A stretch of 60,938 nt of DNA from Flavobacteriales bacterium (GTDB taxonomy: Bacteria; Bacteroidota; Bacteroidia; UBA10329). The notes beneath the pieces were generated by a model that was given only the letters and a program-made list of their open reading frames with translations, did not search any database and was not told where the DNA came from. How positions within the stretch are numbered: the first letter of the stretch is position 1; every line of letters starts with the position of its first letter. Both the position numbers and the translations under genes were made by a program. Location: NCBI GenBank assembly GCA_021741155.1, contig JAIOYP010000021.1, positions 1-60,938 on the forward strand, in the 5' to 3' direction. Shown here piece by piece: positions 28,812-37,287 of this stretch.

Positions 28812-29560
28812 TAAACGTTCTTGGTCAAATAATACAGTTTGATGTATTTGAGAAAAGTGCCGTAAGCCGTGATGAGCGCAATCGTAAATCCAGCCATTCC
28901 ATCCAAAAATCCAAGTTTGATGAAATACATTTTATTGAACTTGAGCCAAGGATTGAAAAGCAGTTTCAACATACTCGCGTTTTTTCCTTTTTCAAAAAGT
29001 TCCTTCGCGCCCAACGTTGAATACACATCGGTTCGTTTCACATGATCGCTCACAGAATGATAGCTGTAGTGAAGCAAATCGCCTTTCAGCTTCTTAACTG
29101 AATGAGGATTAACGGTCAGCGTTTCATGAACTTCGCCCTGCCAATCATCCTTCGTTCTGTTAAACATTCGAAGTTTTGAATCCGGATACCAACCCGAATG
29201 ATGTATCCATTTTCCACAATAATTCGTCAATCGATTGAATGAATAATTGCAGCCTTTGCCAGTTGATTTCTCGGCAAGAATGGCAGATTTCAACTCTTCA
29301 GAAAGTGCTTCATCGGCATCAATAGAAAGGATCCAATCGTTTGAGGCAAGACCGTTTCCGTAGTTCTTTTGCTTGCTGTAGCCTTTCCATTCACGCTGAT
29401 GAAATTGCACGTTCAAACCCTTGCAGATGCTTGGAGTAGCATCGGTAGAGAAACTATCAACCACCACAATTTCGTCCGCTACATCTTGCAACGAGGCAAT
29501 GCATCGCTTGATGTTGCGTGCTTCATTATGAGTGATGACAACGGCCGAAAGCTTTCTCAT
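28811..29560 (-). CDS. Family 2 glycosyltransferase, LPS-core WaaE/KdtX-like
   Basis: 249 residues. SAVVITHNEARNIKRCIASL (4-23), DEIVVVDSFSTDATPSIC, the DXD region WILSIDADEALSEEL (about 76-90), KNYGNGLASNDW and HYSYHSVSDHVKRTDVYS are characteristic of the WaaE-like GT2 subgroup that decorates the LPS core. The start codon overlaps the stop of the toxin-like gene upstream (ATGA), so it may be read from the same message. Confidence 0.88.
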   Translation of the reverse strand: MRKLSAVVITHNEARNIKRCIASLQDVADEIVVVDSFSTDATPSICKGLNVQFHQREWKGYSKQKNYGNGLASNDWILSIDADEALSEELKSAILAEKSTGKGCNYSFNRLTNYCGKWIHHSGWYPDSKLRMFNRTKDDWQGEVHETLTVNPHSVKKLKGDLLHYSYHSVSDHVKRTDVYSTLGAKELFEKGKNASMLKLLFNPWLKFNKMYFIKLGFLDGMAGFTIALITAYGTFLKYIKLYYLTKNV

Positions 29561-29907
29561 TTTTCAGTCTTACCCATCTTAGAAGGATTCATTTTGGTCG
29601 GAAAAAGTTCAACAACCGTAACGCAGTTTTTCTCCTCATCAACAACATAAATTATTTTGAGTTCGAGAATTCGCGTTTCCTTGAAAAGAATGTACCGATA
29701 AGTCTGTTTGGATTCAATAAAAACCAATTCCTGAGTGCCTCTGAAGGGCTGAAATGTGAGGCTTTGAATTTCGTTCCCCAAAGAATCTTCAATCTCAATG
29801 ATTCTTTCCAGCGAAAAGTTTTTGAGAAGATAAATAAGAATTGTCTTTCGGTATCTTCTTTGTGCAGAAGCAGCAACGACTACCTTGAATGTCTTGTTTT
29901 CACCCAC
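29557..29907 (-). CDS. RelE/ParE-like toxin
   Basis: 116 residues, small and basic: VVVAASAQRRYRKTILIYLL, RYILFKETRILELKIIYVVD, VTVVELFPTKMNP. The strand pattern and the final beta hairpin ending in a short Pro-containing tail fit RelE/ParE-type ribonuclease or gyrase toxins. It overlaps the 3' end of the upstream antitoxin-like gene by 28 bases, the usual antitoxin-first order, and its stop overlaps the ATG of the glycosyltransferase. Exact target unknown. Confidence 0.7.
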   Translation of the reverse strand: MGENKTFKVVVAASAQRRYRKTILIYLLKNFSLERIIEIEDSLGNEIQSLTFQPFRGTQELVFIESKQTYRYILFKETRILELKIIYVVDEEKNCVTVVELFPTKMNPSKMGKTEK

Positions 29908-30095
29908 TCTTTGTTTCCTTTAGTGAATTCCTCGAGAGAAACAACATTTCCTGCGGCAATATCATCCTCCGACTCTGTGATCCTTGCCTCCATCTCAGCT
30001 TGCAAAAACAACTCTTGCATTCTTGCGAGTGTTTTCTCTTCATCCACCTTCATTAGTTGGTCAATCAATTCCAGTTTTTTTGTAGCGATACTCAT
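29880..30095 (-). CDS. Antitoxin of a RelE/ParE-type module
   Basis: 71 residues, helical and acidic: MSIATKKLELIDQLMKVDEE, then an acidic middle (ITESEDDIAAGNVVSLEEF). Such short proteins wrap and neutralise RelE/ParE toxins through their C-termini. It is encoded directly before, and overlapping, the toxin. No separate DNA-binding fold is obvious. Lies 51 bases downstream of the GT39 gene. Confidence 0.65.
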   Translation of the reverse strand: MSIATKKLELIDQLMKVDEEKTLARMQELFLQAEMEARITESEDDIAAGNVVSLEEFTKGNKEWVKTRHSR

Positions 30096-30146
30096 AACAC
30101 AAATTTAAGGTTATCTGCCTCTGAAAGGCTTCTCTTTTTATTTACA

Positions 30147-31916
30147 CTACTTATTCTGCAAATCCATTTGAACCATGTACCTAGCGTTCTGAGCCAAGGT
30201 AGTGTCAATTGGGTCTCCTTTCCAGTATCCTTCTCGCTGCAAACGTCTATACCAATTCATGTCTGCTTTGATTACCACTTCATAGAACGCTGCATCTCGT
30301 TTCGTTCCGAATAATTTGTCTCTAGCAGGTTCACTTTCAGCAAAGCTATTAGAATCGTAGTTCTCTATCCGTTGATACTGAAACAGCTTTTCGCTAGGAG
30401 TGGCAAACAACTGAGTGAGCACAAATGGTTGTTTATTATTTTGAAGGAAGAACAACGAATCTCGATACTCCGCACCATCCAGCAATTTGCCCAATCGGCT
30501 CAAAACAATCAAACCCGAAGAATGATTTATCAGATATTGGTTGAGGTCTTCACGATCAACTTCACCGTTCTTGTATCCATCCACAATAATTCCTCTCTTA
30601 TTAGCTCGTAGCGAGGTGTAATAGGTTTTATCCCAACCAATAAAATCCAACACGAATCCATCCTCTGGTTTTGAATTTGAACGAATAGCTGCTGCAAGAG
30701 AATCGGTAGTCGCATCATATAATAATGGTATCGCCTCAAATTCGTGCGAATTTTCAGCATTCATTCTATTGAGCGCTTCCCCTAAGTTTCCTTTTCCCAC
30801 CGTTTTCTTGTAGTCAATCCAACCCCACTTAAACGACATGGGAACCAACGACACAGCCGCCAAAATCAAAAGCACACTTTTGAATTTCGTGAGAACAGAA
30901 TTATTGAAGGTCAATGCTAAAAATGGAAGCAAAAGAATAATCCAAGTTATGATAAATCGATGCTGCATCATTAAGGTGCCGACATACGCTTTCTGAAGAA
31001 AAATGGCTGCCAATAGTAGAAATGGCGTTAACCAAATTAGCTGCATTTTTGAGATTGTTTTTCTCCAAACAGATGAAATTATCCCAACAAGGATGAGGAT
31101 GGCCGCAACTGGCGAAACATTCACCATAAATGAAAATGGGAAGAAGACGATTCTCCTCATGCGCAGAATATCATCTACATTGTCGTTGATTCCTTGCTTT
31201 TCGATGTTCCCAATATCATTTTGAGTGATGCTATAGAGGAAATCTCCATAAGCGATGTGGTTTCCAACCATCCACGAAACGGGAAATAACATGGCAATAA
31301 GCCAAAAGACGGACGTAAACTTCCACTGCTTGTTAAGTAAACCAACAAGCGTGAAGGCGGCAATAATCACCCACGATTCATAGCGCGTAGCTGCTGCCAG
31401 CGTAATGGCAAGTCCACCTAAAATGGCGTACAGAATCTTTCCATTTTGCTTCAGTCCTTCCGACAAGAAATACATGACGGAGAGAATAAAAAAGGCATAC
31501 GAAACATCGGCCAATGCCTGAAAACTCGTGTGCATTACAATTGGGCTGAATCCGTAAATCAGCGATACGAAAACAGCTCCGTGACGATTGCCAAAAACGT
31601 TTTTCGTAAACCAATAAAGAGGGAATACACTCAGCGATGCGAATAGAATATTCAGGATCTTAGGTGCGACTACCCAATTTGGCAGAATCCAAAGCGCAAA
31701 GGCAGTCAGATAATGATGCAACGGTCCCCAATAACCATGGTCAATATAATGTGGATTCGCCAACCAATCTAGAGCCGAAAAAACACGGCTTACTGCATCG
31801 GCATGTACCGTTTGCGACCATGGTAGGAGGATTAATCGAACGGCAAGCACGCCCAAAAAAATGACCAACACATTTTTTCGGTCCTGATCTTTGAAGAAAT
31901 TAGTGAGCGTCTTCAC
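30147..31916 (-). CDS. Membrane glycosyltransferase, GT39/ArnT-like
   Basis: 589 residues. The first 370 residues contain about ten hydrophobic helices. The first periplasmic loop has the acidic residue expected for GT-C enzymes (SQTVHADAVSRVF, about 34-46) and a GYWGPLHHYL segment. Conserved middle segments include VFVSLIYGFSPIVMH and LAAATRYESWVII. The C-terminal 200 residues are soluble. It probably transfers a sugar from a polyprenyl-phosphate donor in the periplasm. First gene of the minus-strand glycan block. Confidence 0.82.
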   Translation of the reverse strand: MKTLTNFFKDQDRKNVLVIFLGVLAVRLILLPWSQTVHADAVSRVFSALDWLANPHYIDHGYWGPLHHYLTAFALWILPNWVVAPKILNILFASLSVFPLYWFTKNVFGNRHGAVFVSLIYGFSPIVMHTSFQALADVSYAFFILSVMYFLSEGLKQNGKILYAILGGLAITLAAATRYESWVIIAAFTLVGLLNKQWKFTSVFWLIAMLFPVSWMVGNHIAYGDFLYSITQNDIGNIEKQGINDNVDDILRMRRIVFFPFSFMVNVSPVAAILILVGIISSVWRKTISKMQLIWLTPFLLLAAIFLQKAYVGTLMMQHRFIITWIILLLPFLALTFNNSVLTKFKSVLLILAAVSLVPMSFKWGWIDYKKTVGKGNLGEALNRMNAENSHEFEAIPLLYDATTDSLAAAIRSNSKPEDGFVLDFIGWDKTYYTSLRANKRGIIVDGYKNGEVDREDLNQYLINHSSGLIVLSRLGKLLDGAEYRDSLFFLQNNKQPFVLTQLFATPSEKLFQYQRIENYDSNSFAESEPARDKLFGTKRDAAFYEVVIKADMNWYRRLQREGYWKGDPIDTTLAQNARYMVQMDLQNK

Positions 31917-32222
31917 GTGGATTAAAGGGTATGAACGGGCAGATGAATCTGGAGAATTAATTCTAGTTTTTGTGGTGATTCTCGTAATGCAAATTTAGGA
32001 TACTGATTCTCCCATTGTTTACCACTTGTTGTGAGACGCTTCGTTCCTCAGCTAAGCAAATGGCAGACCTCGCAGTCATTCCCACCTGAACGGACGGGCA
32101 GGCGTTTGCCTTCCTGCGAAACAAAGCGTCTCAGTTTTTCTCTGAACATGAGCTTACTGGTAATCTGTGGGAGAACCAGTAATGCGTTTGCTCTGCGGAA
32201 CTATCTCTTCCCATTTTCATTC
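31917..32222. other. Intergenic space with a REP-like inverted repeat
   Basis: Divergent gap between the GT39 gene and hcr. Perfect 10-bp inverted arms TGAGACGCTT (32032-32041) and AAGCGTCTCA (32124-32133) enclose about 80 bases of GC-rich sequence. The arms share the GAGACGC core with the repeats at 15006 and 15357. No gene seen. Confidence 0.6.
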
Positions 32223-32238
32223 TATGATTTGTATCATA
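32223..32238 (+). promoter_or_regulatory. FNR/CRP-type operator upstream of hcr (box 1)
   Basis: TATGATTTGTATCATA contains the FNR-family core TGAT-N4-ATCA as a full palindrome. The same 16 bases, in the same orientation to transcription, precede bcrC. A -7-like TATATTTA (32259-32266) is placed so that the operator centre would fall about 40 bases before the start of transcription, the position used by class II FNR/CRP activators. Confidence 0.65.
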
Positions 32239-32293
32239 TTGTGGTTTTCTCACCTCAGTATATTTAACCTCCACCCGAAAAGGAATTCCACCC

Positions 32294-35077
32294 ATGGAAA
32301 AATTACAATTGACGGTCAACGATAAGGTCTATGAGACCTTGGTGCAACCCCATGATACCTTGGCCAAAGTATTGCGTGACCGCCTGCACTTGACGGGCAC
32401 CAAGCTCGGATGCGAACAGGCCAGTTGTGGCGCGTGTACCGTTTTTGTGGATGGCAAGGTGGTCCAAAGCTGCATTACGCCTGCCCTGCGGGTGAACGGC
32501 AGCAACATCACCACCATAGAAGGTATTGCCGATCAGGGAAAACTGCACCGTTTGCAGGAGAAATTCGTGGAGAAGGGAGCCGTACAATGCGGCTATTGCA
32601 CGCCTGGTATGATCATGACATCCTTGGAGTTTCTGGAAGGAAATCCAAATCCAAGCACAGAGGAAATAAAAGAGGCCATTTCGGGAAATCTGTGCCGCTG
32701 CACGGGCTATAAGAAGATCATCGAAGCGGTGGAAGCCTATGCAGCCCCCTCTAACTCCCCCGAAGGGGGAGAATACTCCTCCCCTTTGGGGAGGTCGGGT
32801 GGGGCTGTTGGCATTGGCCGACCTTACATTGAGGCTAGGAAAAAAGTGCAGGGTCGGGCTGATTATGCCGATGACATTCAGACCAAGAACGCATTGCATT
32901 GCAAGTTTCTGAGGAGCACGTATGCCCACGCAAAGATCATTTCCACTGATACGACCAAGGCATTGGCCTTAGCAGGAGTTCGGGCGGTGGTCACGGGAAA
33001 GGAGCTGCCGATCCCTTTCGGGGTGCTGCCCATCTCGCAAGATGAAACGGCCATGGCCATTGAAAAGGTGCGCTACATTGGCGAGATTGTGGCGGCTGTG
33101 GCTGCTGACAGCGAAGAGATTGCTGCTCAGGCATGCGAACTCATTACGGTGAAATACGAACCCATCCGTCCCTTCTTTGATATGGAAGAGTGCACGGAGG
33201 ATGTGGGAACTGACGAGCGCATCCATTCTCACGGAAAATTCAACAATAACATACACAAGAAGGCGGAATTGCGCTTTGGCGATCAGCAGGAAGGACTTGC
33301 TGCGGCCGATCATAAAGTGAAGGTCGATTTCGATTTTCAGGGCATCAACCATGGTTTTACCGAACCCCACGCGGCCACGGCCTGGTGGGATGAGAACGGC
33401 CTGACCATTATCACCGCAACTCAAGTGCCGCATTATCTACATAGATATTTGGCCAAGGTGATGGAAGTGCCGATGAGCCGCGTTCGGGTGATCAAACCTT
33501 ATGTGGGCGGTGGTTTCGGAGGAAAATCCGACCCCTTTCCGCATGAGATGATCATTGCGCATCTTGCCCGAATTGTAGGCCAGCCTGTGCGGATGCGGTT
33601 CAGTCGCGAAGAGGTATTCCTCACCAACCATGGCCGACATCCGACCAAAATGAGCGTGGAACTGGGCGTGAACAGCGATGGCAGTTTTAAGGCGTTGGAT
33701 GCCGACATCATCATTGACGGGGGTGCTTACGGCAGTTTCGGAGTGGTGACCACCTACTACAACGGTGTGCTGCTGCAGGCTCCTTACAAGATCAACAATT
33801 TCGGTTTCAGAACGCGGAGAGTTTATACCAACAAGCCCCAATGCGGTGCCATGCGCGGTCATGGGGCGGTCAATTCGCGGTATGCGGTGGAGACGATGAT
33901 CGACCGTTTGGCCGAGGAAATCGGCATGGATCCCTGCGAAATGCGCCTCAAGAATTTCCTCGATGGCGATACACTCACCGTGGGTGAATATCGCATTACG
34001 AGCAACGGCAGTTCGCAGTCGCTACAGAAAGTGATGGAGCAATCCGACTGGAATAACAAGTTCCGAAAACTGCCCAAGGGACATGGTTTCGGGGTGGCCT
34101 GTGGGTTCTTCATCAGCGGTAGCGCGCTGCCTATCCATTGGAACAGATACCCGCAATCGGTGGTGCATTTGAAGGTGGATATGGACGGACGCGTGCTGAT
34201 AACTTCGGGCGCCAGCGACATCGGTCAGGGTAGCGATACCATGCTGGCCATCATTGTGGCCGAGGTGCTGGGATTGAGTTTGGACAACATTTTTGTGGTG
34301 GCGGCAGATACGACCCTCACGCCCATCGACCTTGGTTCCTATTCGAGCCGCGTGACATTTATGGCGGGCAACGCGGCCAAGCAGGCGGCAGAAAAATTGC
34401 GCGATACCGTGCTGGATGCCGTGGCCAAGGTGAATGAGATTGATCGCTCTGAACTGAATTTGGAGAACGAGCGCGTTTTCAGCAACGATGGCAAACTCGA
34501 CCTTACATGGGTGGAGGCCATTGAGAACGCTACGCGGAAAGTGGGCGCGCTTACGACCTCAGGATCGTACAATTCGCCCAAACTGGGTGGCGATTTCAAA
34601 GGAGCGGGAGCGGGTCTCAGTCCGTCCTACAGCTTTGGGGCGGTGATCGTGGAAGTGAAAGTTGATACCGAGACAGGCCACGTGAAAGTGGAGAATATCT
34701 GGGGCGCACATGATGCAGGAAAGGCCATCAATCCGCTGGCGGTGGAAGGCCAATTGGAGGGTTCGTGGCACATGGGATTGGGACAGGCACTGAGCGAGCA
34801 GATGAAATTCTATAAAGGACTTTTGGTGAATGGAAATCTGGTGGATTACAAGATCCCGACCAGCAAGGACACGCCTCCCATCCACACGAACATCATTGAG
34901 ACCATCGATCCCGAAGGTCCTTTTGGGGCGAAGGAATGTGGCGAAGGTGCCATCCATCCTGTGATACCTGCCGTGGCAAATGCCATTTATGATGCTGTTG
35001 GCGTGCGCATTACCTCGCTACCCATCACTTCAGAAGTGGTTCTCAACGCCCTGAAAGAGAAAAAGGAGTTGGTATGA
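32294..35077 (+). CDS. hcrC-hcrA: 4-Hydroxybenzoyl-CoA reductase, small [2Fe-2S] subunit fused to large molybdenum subunit
   Basis: 927 residues. Residues 1-148 are a complete HcrC-type subunit with all eight iron-sulfur ligands: Cys40, 45, 48, 60 (plant-type site) and 99, 102, 134, 136. Residues about 172-927 are the molybdopterin subunit: GRPYIEARKKVQGRADYADD (start of the fold), VGGGFGGKSDPF, CGAMRGHGAVNSRY, ASDIGQGSDTM, and the active-site segment FGAKECGEGAIHP with its catalytic Glu. The enzyme removes the 4-hydroxyl of 4-hydroxybenzoyl-CoA reductively, giving benzoyl-CoA. In characterised enzymes these are separate subunits; here they are joined by about 22 residues encoded by a REP-like repeat. 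HcrB follows downstream. GC content looks higher than in the preceding 10 kb. Other xanthine-dehydrogenase-family roles are possible, but the HcrB partner settles the family. Confidence 0.85.
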   Translation: MEKLQLTVNDKVYETLVQPHDTLAKVLRDRLHLTGTKLGCEQASCGACTVFVDGKVVQSCITPALRVNGSNITTIEGIADQGKLHRLQEKFVEKGAVQCGYCTPGMIMTSLEFLEGNPNPSTEEIKEAISGNLCRCTGYKKIIEAVEAYAAPSNSPEGGEYSSPLGRSGGAVGIGRPYIEARKKVQGRADYADDIQTKNALHCKFLRSTYAHAKIISTDTTKALALAGVRAVVTGKELPIPFGVLPISQDETAMAIEKVRYIGEIVAAVAADSEEIAAQACELITVKYEPIRPFFDMEECTEDVGTDERIHSHGKFNNNIHKKAELRFGDQQEGLAAADHKVKVDFDFQGINHGFTEPHAATAWWDENGLTIITATQVPHYLHRYLAKVMEVPMSRVRVIKPYVGGGFGGKSDPFPHEMIIAHLARIVGQPVRMRFSREEVFLTNHGRHPTKMSVELGVNSDGSFKALDADIIIDGGAYGSFGVVTTYYNGVLLQAPYKINNFGFRTRRVYTNKPQCGAMRGHGAVNSRYAVETMIDRLAEEIGMDPCEMRLKNFLDGDTLTVGEYRITSNGSSQSLQKVMEQSDWNNKFRKLPKGHGFGVACGFFISGSALPIHWNRYPQSVVHLKVDMDGRVLITSGASDIGQGSDTMLAIIVAEVLGLSLDNIFVVAADTTLTPIDLGSYSSRVTFMAGNAAKQAAEKLRDTVLDAVAKVNEIDRSELNLENERVFSNDGKLDLTWVEAIENATRKVGALTTSGSYNSPKLGGDFKGAGAGLSPSYSFGAVIVEVKVDTETGHVKVENIWGAHDAGKAINPLAVEGQLEGSWHMGLGQALSEQMKFYKGLLVNGNLVDYKIPTSKDTPPIHTNIIETIDPEGPFGAKECGEGAIHPVIPAVANAIYDAVGVRITSLPITSEVVLNALKEKKELV
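32742..32807. repeat. REP-like twin hairpin read through in frame inside hcr
   Basis: Outer arms CAGCCCC (32742-32748) and GGGGCTG (32801-32807). Inside are two hairpins, CTCCCCC-gaa-GGGGGAG (32755-32771) and CCTCCCC-ttt-GGGGAGG (32778-32794). The unit resembles GC-rich intergenic repeats familiar from Bacteroidota genomes. It keeps the reading frame and encodes residues of about 150-172, a Ser/Pro/Gly linker. Confidence 0.8.
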
Positions 35078-35158
35078 GTTGCGGGTTACGGGTTACGGGG
35101 TGCGAGATGCGAGTTACGGGGTGCGAGTTGCGAGTTGCGAGATGCGAGATGCGAGATG
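35078..35158. repeat. Heptanucleotide array 1 (GGGTTAC / GCGAGTT type)
   Basis: Degenerate 7-bp repeats (GTTGCGG, GTTACGG, GTTACGG, then GATGCGA, GTTGCGA variants) fill most of the 119 bases between the hcrA-part stop and the hcrB ATG. Complementary to the CGNAACC arrays 3 and 4. Confidence 0.75.
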
Positions 35159-35196
35159 AACGATATTGAAATACGAATTCACAGAATTTGAAAGCA

Positions 35197-36132
35197 ATGG
35201 TTATTGAAAAAACATATTTAATTCCGACCACCATTACCGAAGCATTGGAAATGGCCAAGGCCAACAATGATACCTTCAAATATCTGGCGGGCGGCACCGA
35301 TGTGATGGTGAACCGATTTCAGGGAAATGAAACTTCGCCCTGCCTCATCGACATCAGCAAACTGGAAGAACTGAAAGGCATTCGCAAGGAAGGCGGATTT
35401 CTACGCATCGGTGCGTTGGAACCGTTGGAAGACCTGAAGCGCGTGCAGGAACTCAAAGACGAGTTCCCACTCCTGATTGAAGCGGCCTTGTCGGTGGGCG
35501 CACCCTTGCTACGGAAGACTGCCACGATTGGCGGCAACGTGCTGTGCGAGAACCGCTGTCTGTACTACAACCAATCGGAATGGTGGCGCGAAGCGGTGGG
35601 TTATTGCCTCAAATGTGAGGGCGACATCTGCATTGCCACGCAGGGAAAGAAGGCGTGTTTCTCGGAACTGGTCTCCGATACGGCACCTGCTTTGATCGCC
35701 ATGGAGGCCGAAATTGAACTGCTTGATGTGGATGGCAGCAAGCGCATTCCGCTCATGGATATTTACACGGGCGATGGCGTGAAACCACGCAACATCAGTC
35801 CCACGGCCATACTAACTGCCATCTTCCTTCCTCTCAATAAGGGTTTCAAAGGGGTTTTCAATAAGGTGAGAGAACGGGAAAGTCTGGAATTCACCTCGCT
35901 CACATCAGCGGTAACGCTTGACAAGGATGGGAACATTCGCATCGTGCTTTCGGGAGTTGACCCGAAGCCTGTTGTGGTGCTCGGCAAGAACGGGGACGAC
36001 CGCAGTGAACTAATCAAAAAGGCCATCAAAGGGGCGCGTGCCATCGACAACGACATGTATTCGCGCAAGTACCGAAGGGAGATGATTGGGGTTTATTTGG
36101 AGAGGAGTTTCGGGGAGTTGGGGGTGAAGTGA
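35197..36132 (+). CDS. hcrB: 4-Hydroxybenzoyl-CoA reductase, FAD/[4Fe-4S] subunit
   Basis: 311 residues from the ATG at 35197 (a TTG at 35188 is less likely). FAD-binding signatures of the xanthine dehydrogenase medium subunit: LAGGTDVMV and TATIGGNVLC. Inserted after the latter is the loop special to HcrB: ENRCLYYNQSEWWREAVGYC and then LKCEGDIC...KKAC. Counting from the TTG, Cys124, 140, 148 and 157 have spacings 16-8-9, the spacing I recall for the ligands of the extra [4Fe-4S] cluster of the Thauera enzyme (122, 138, 146, 155). The loop feeds low-potential electrons towards the molybdenum site for dehydroxylation, so this diagnoses a 4-hydroxybenzoyl-CoA reductase rather than an oxidising relative. 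Same strand as the fused subunit gene. Confidence 0.9.
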   Translation: MVIEKTYLIPTTITEALEMAKANNDTFKYLAGGTDVMVNRFQGNETSPCLIDISKLEELKGIRKEGGFLRIGALEPLEDLKRVQELKDEFPLLIEAALSVGAPLLRKTATIGGNVLCENRCLYYNQSEWWREAVGYCLKCEGDICIATQGKKACFSELVSDTAPALIAMEAEIELLDVDGSKRIPLMDIYTGDGVKPRNISPTAILTAIFLPLNKGFKGVFNKVRERESLEFTSLTSAVTLDKDGNIRIVLSGVDPKPVVVLGKNGDDRSELIKKAIKGARAIDNDMYSRKYRREMIGVYLERSFGELGVK

Positions 36133-36166
36133 GGTTTCGGGTTACGGGTTGCGAGGTGCGGGTTGG
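36133..36166. repeat. Heptanucleotide array 2 (GGGTTAC type)
   Basis: GGTTTCGGGTTACGGGTTGC and GAGGTGCGGGTTG directly after the hcrB stop. Orientation is opposite to array 3, so arrays 2 and 3 form inverted flanks around the S23-like pseudogene. Confidence 0.7.
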
Positions 36167-36184
36167 TAGAAAATGTAACAGGTG

Positions 36185-36547
36185 ATGAACAGTTATAAGG
36201 ATCTTGACATTTATACGATGGCCTATCGGCTGGCAATACGCGTGCATGAGCTGACCATGAAACTGCCCAAATATGAACTGTATGAACAGGGAAGTCAGGT
36301 CATGCGTTCATCAAAAAGTATTAAAGACAACATTGCTGAAGGATTTGGAAGAAGACGATATAAAGCCGAGTTTATCCGATATTTGATTTTTGCCCATGCA
36401 TCTTGCGATGAGTGAATTTCTCAGTTGAACATGATCAGCGAAATCCACTTTAAAGAAGCCCCGTTGACGGAAATGATAGAAGAATACGACATCCTCGGAA
36501 GAAAGATAAACGCCTTCATCCGCTACGTAGAAAAAGAATGGCAGTGA
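36185..36547 (+). pseudogene. Four-helix-bundle (S23/IVS-type) protein gene with an internal TGA
   Basis: ATG at 36185. The frame reads [40 protein letters not shown] and [20 protein letters not shown], classic for the 23S rRNA intervening-sequence/four-helix-bundle family. It then meets TGA at 36416-36418 and continues in the same frame with ISQLNMISEIHF...FIRYVEKEWQ to a TGA at 36545. The full 120-residue length is normal for the family, so the first TGA is a nonsense change (or a sequencing error). Flanked by heptanucleotide arrays in opposite orientation. Confidence 0.8.
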
Positions 36548-36643
36548 CCCAACCCACAACTCGCCTCTCGCACCCCGTAACCCGCAACACGAATCCAGTA
36601 ACCCGTAACTCGCATCTCGCAACCCGAAACCCGTAACCCGAAA
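36548..36643. repeat. Heptanucleotide array 3 (CGNAACC type)
   Basis: About a dozen degenerate units such as CGTAACC, CGCAACA, CGTAACT, CGCATCT, CGCAACC, CGAAACC fill the space between the S23-like pseudogene and the hemerythrin gene, ending 4 bases before its ATG. Confidence 0.8.
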
Positions 36644-36647
36644 ACAA

Positions 36648-37166
36648 ATGAATAACCCAATTGATACCATGCTGCATGAGCATGACGTAATAAGCCAAGC
36701 GGCTGATATTGTTGAAACCCTGAATGGCGCGTGGGAAGACGATGCCGATGGCTATGCAGAAAAGGCCACGAAGCTGATCGCGTTCTTCCGCGAATATGCC
36801 GATGACTACCATCACCGTAAGGAGGAAGACGTGCTTTTTCCTGCACTGAAGGACCATCCTGATTTTGTGCTGGAGGAAATGGTGGATGAGTTTGAGCAGC
36901 ACCATGAGGATTTCAGAGAATATGCCGCGGATGCCGAAAGTGCCTTGGCAGATGGCGACCATGCCGCTTCCTACAAGCATCTGAAGGCTTATGTGAGCGA
37001 CCTATTGGATCACATTGCGGCAGAGAACGATGAGATCTTTGTACTGGCAGAGAACCTCCTCAGCGAAAACGACCTCGAAACCATCTACTTCAGATTTGAA
37101 GACATAGACCGCGACTTGGGCTATGATCGTAAGGCTGAATTGGAGCGGCAGGTGAAGGAAATGTGA
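36648..37166 (+). CDS. Hemerythrin-domain protein
   Basis: 172 residues, four-helix hemerythrin fold. Candidate diiron ligands: His12 (HEHD), His55/56 with Glu59/60 (YHHRKEEDVLFPAL), His86 (EQHHEDF) and His122 with Glu126 (LLDHIAAENDEIF). Such proteins bind or sense O2 or NO, or act in iron-sulfur repair (RIC-like). Beside an oxygen-sensitive molybdenum/iron-sulfur reductase, an oxygen-scavenging or sensing role is attractive but inferred. The ATG comes 4 bases after a repeat array, so any leader contains the array. Confidence 0.85.
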   Translation: MNNPIDTMLHEHDVISQAADIVETLNGAWEDDADGYAEKATKLIAFFREYADDYHHRKEEDVLFPALKDHPDFVLEEMVDEFEQHHEDFREYAADAESALADGDHAASYKHLKAYVSDLLDHIAAENDEIFVLAENLLSENDLETIYFRFEDIDRDLGYDRKAELERQVKEM

Positions 37167-37287
37167 GGACAAGAAAGTGGAAGATCTGCAAGAGAATGCA
37201 CAGATCATTTCATTTCTTAGACCGATCTTTGCGAACGTTTCAGAACCTGAAGATGGCACAGTCTGTCAAATTCAATAGCCACAAACA

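Noticed and set aside
36416..36418. In-frame TGA as selenocysteine in the S23-like gene
   Set aside because: No SECIS-like hairpin seen after the codon, and the family has no selenoproteins; a nonsense change or sequencing error is simpler.
35078..36643. CRISPR-like array
   Set aside because: Units are 7 bp without unique spacers, and no cas genes are present.
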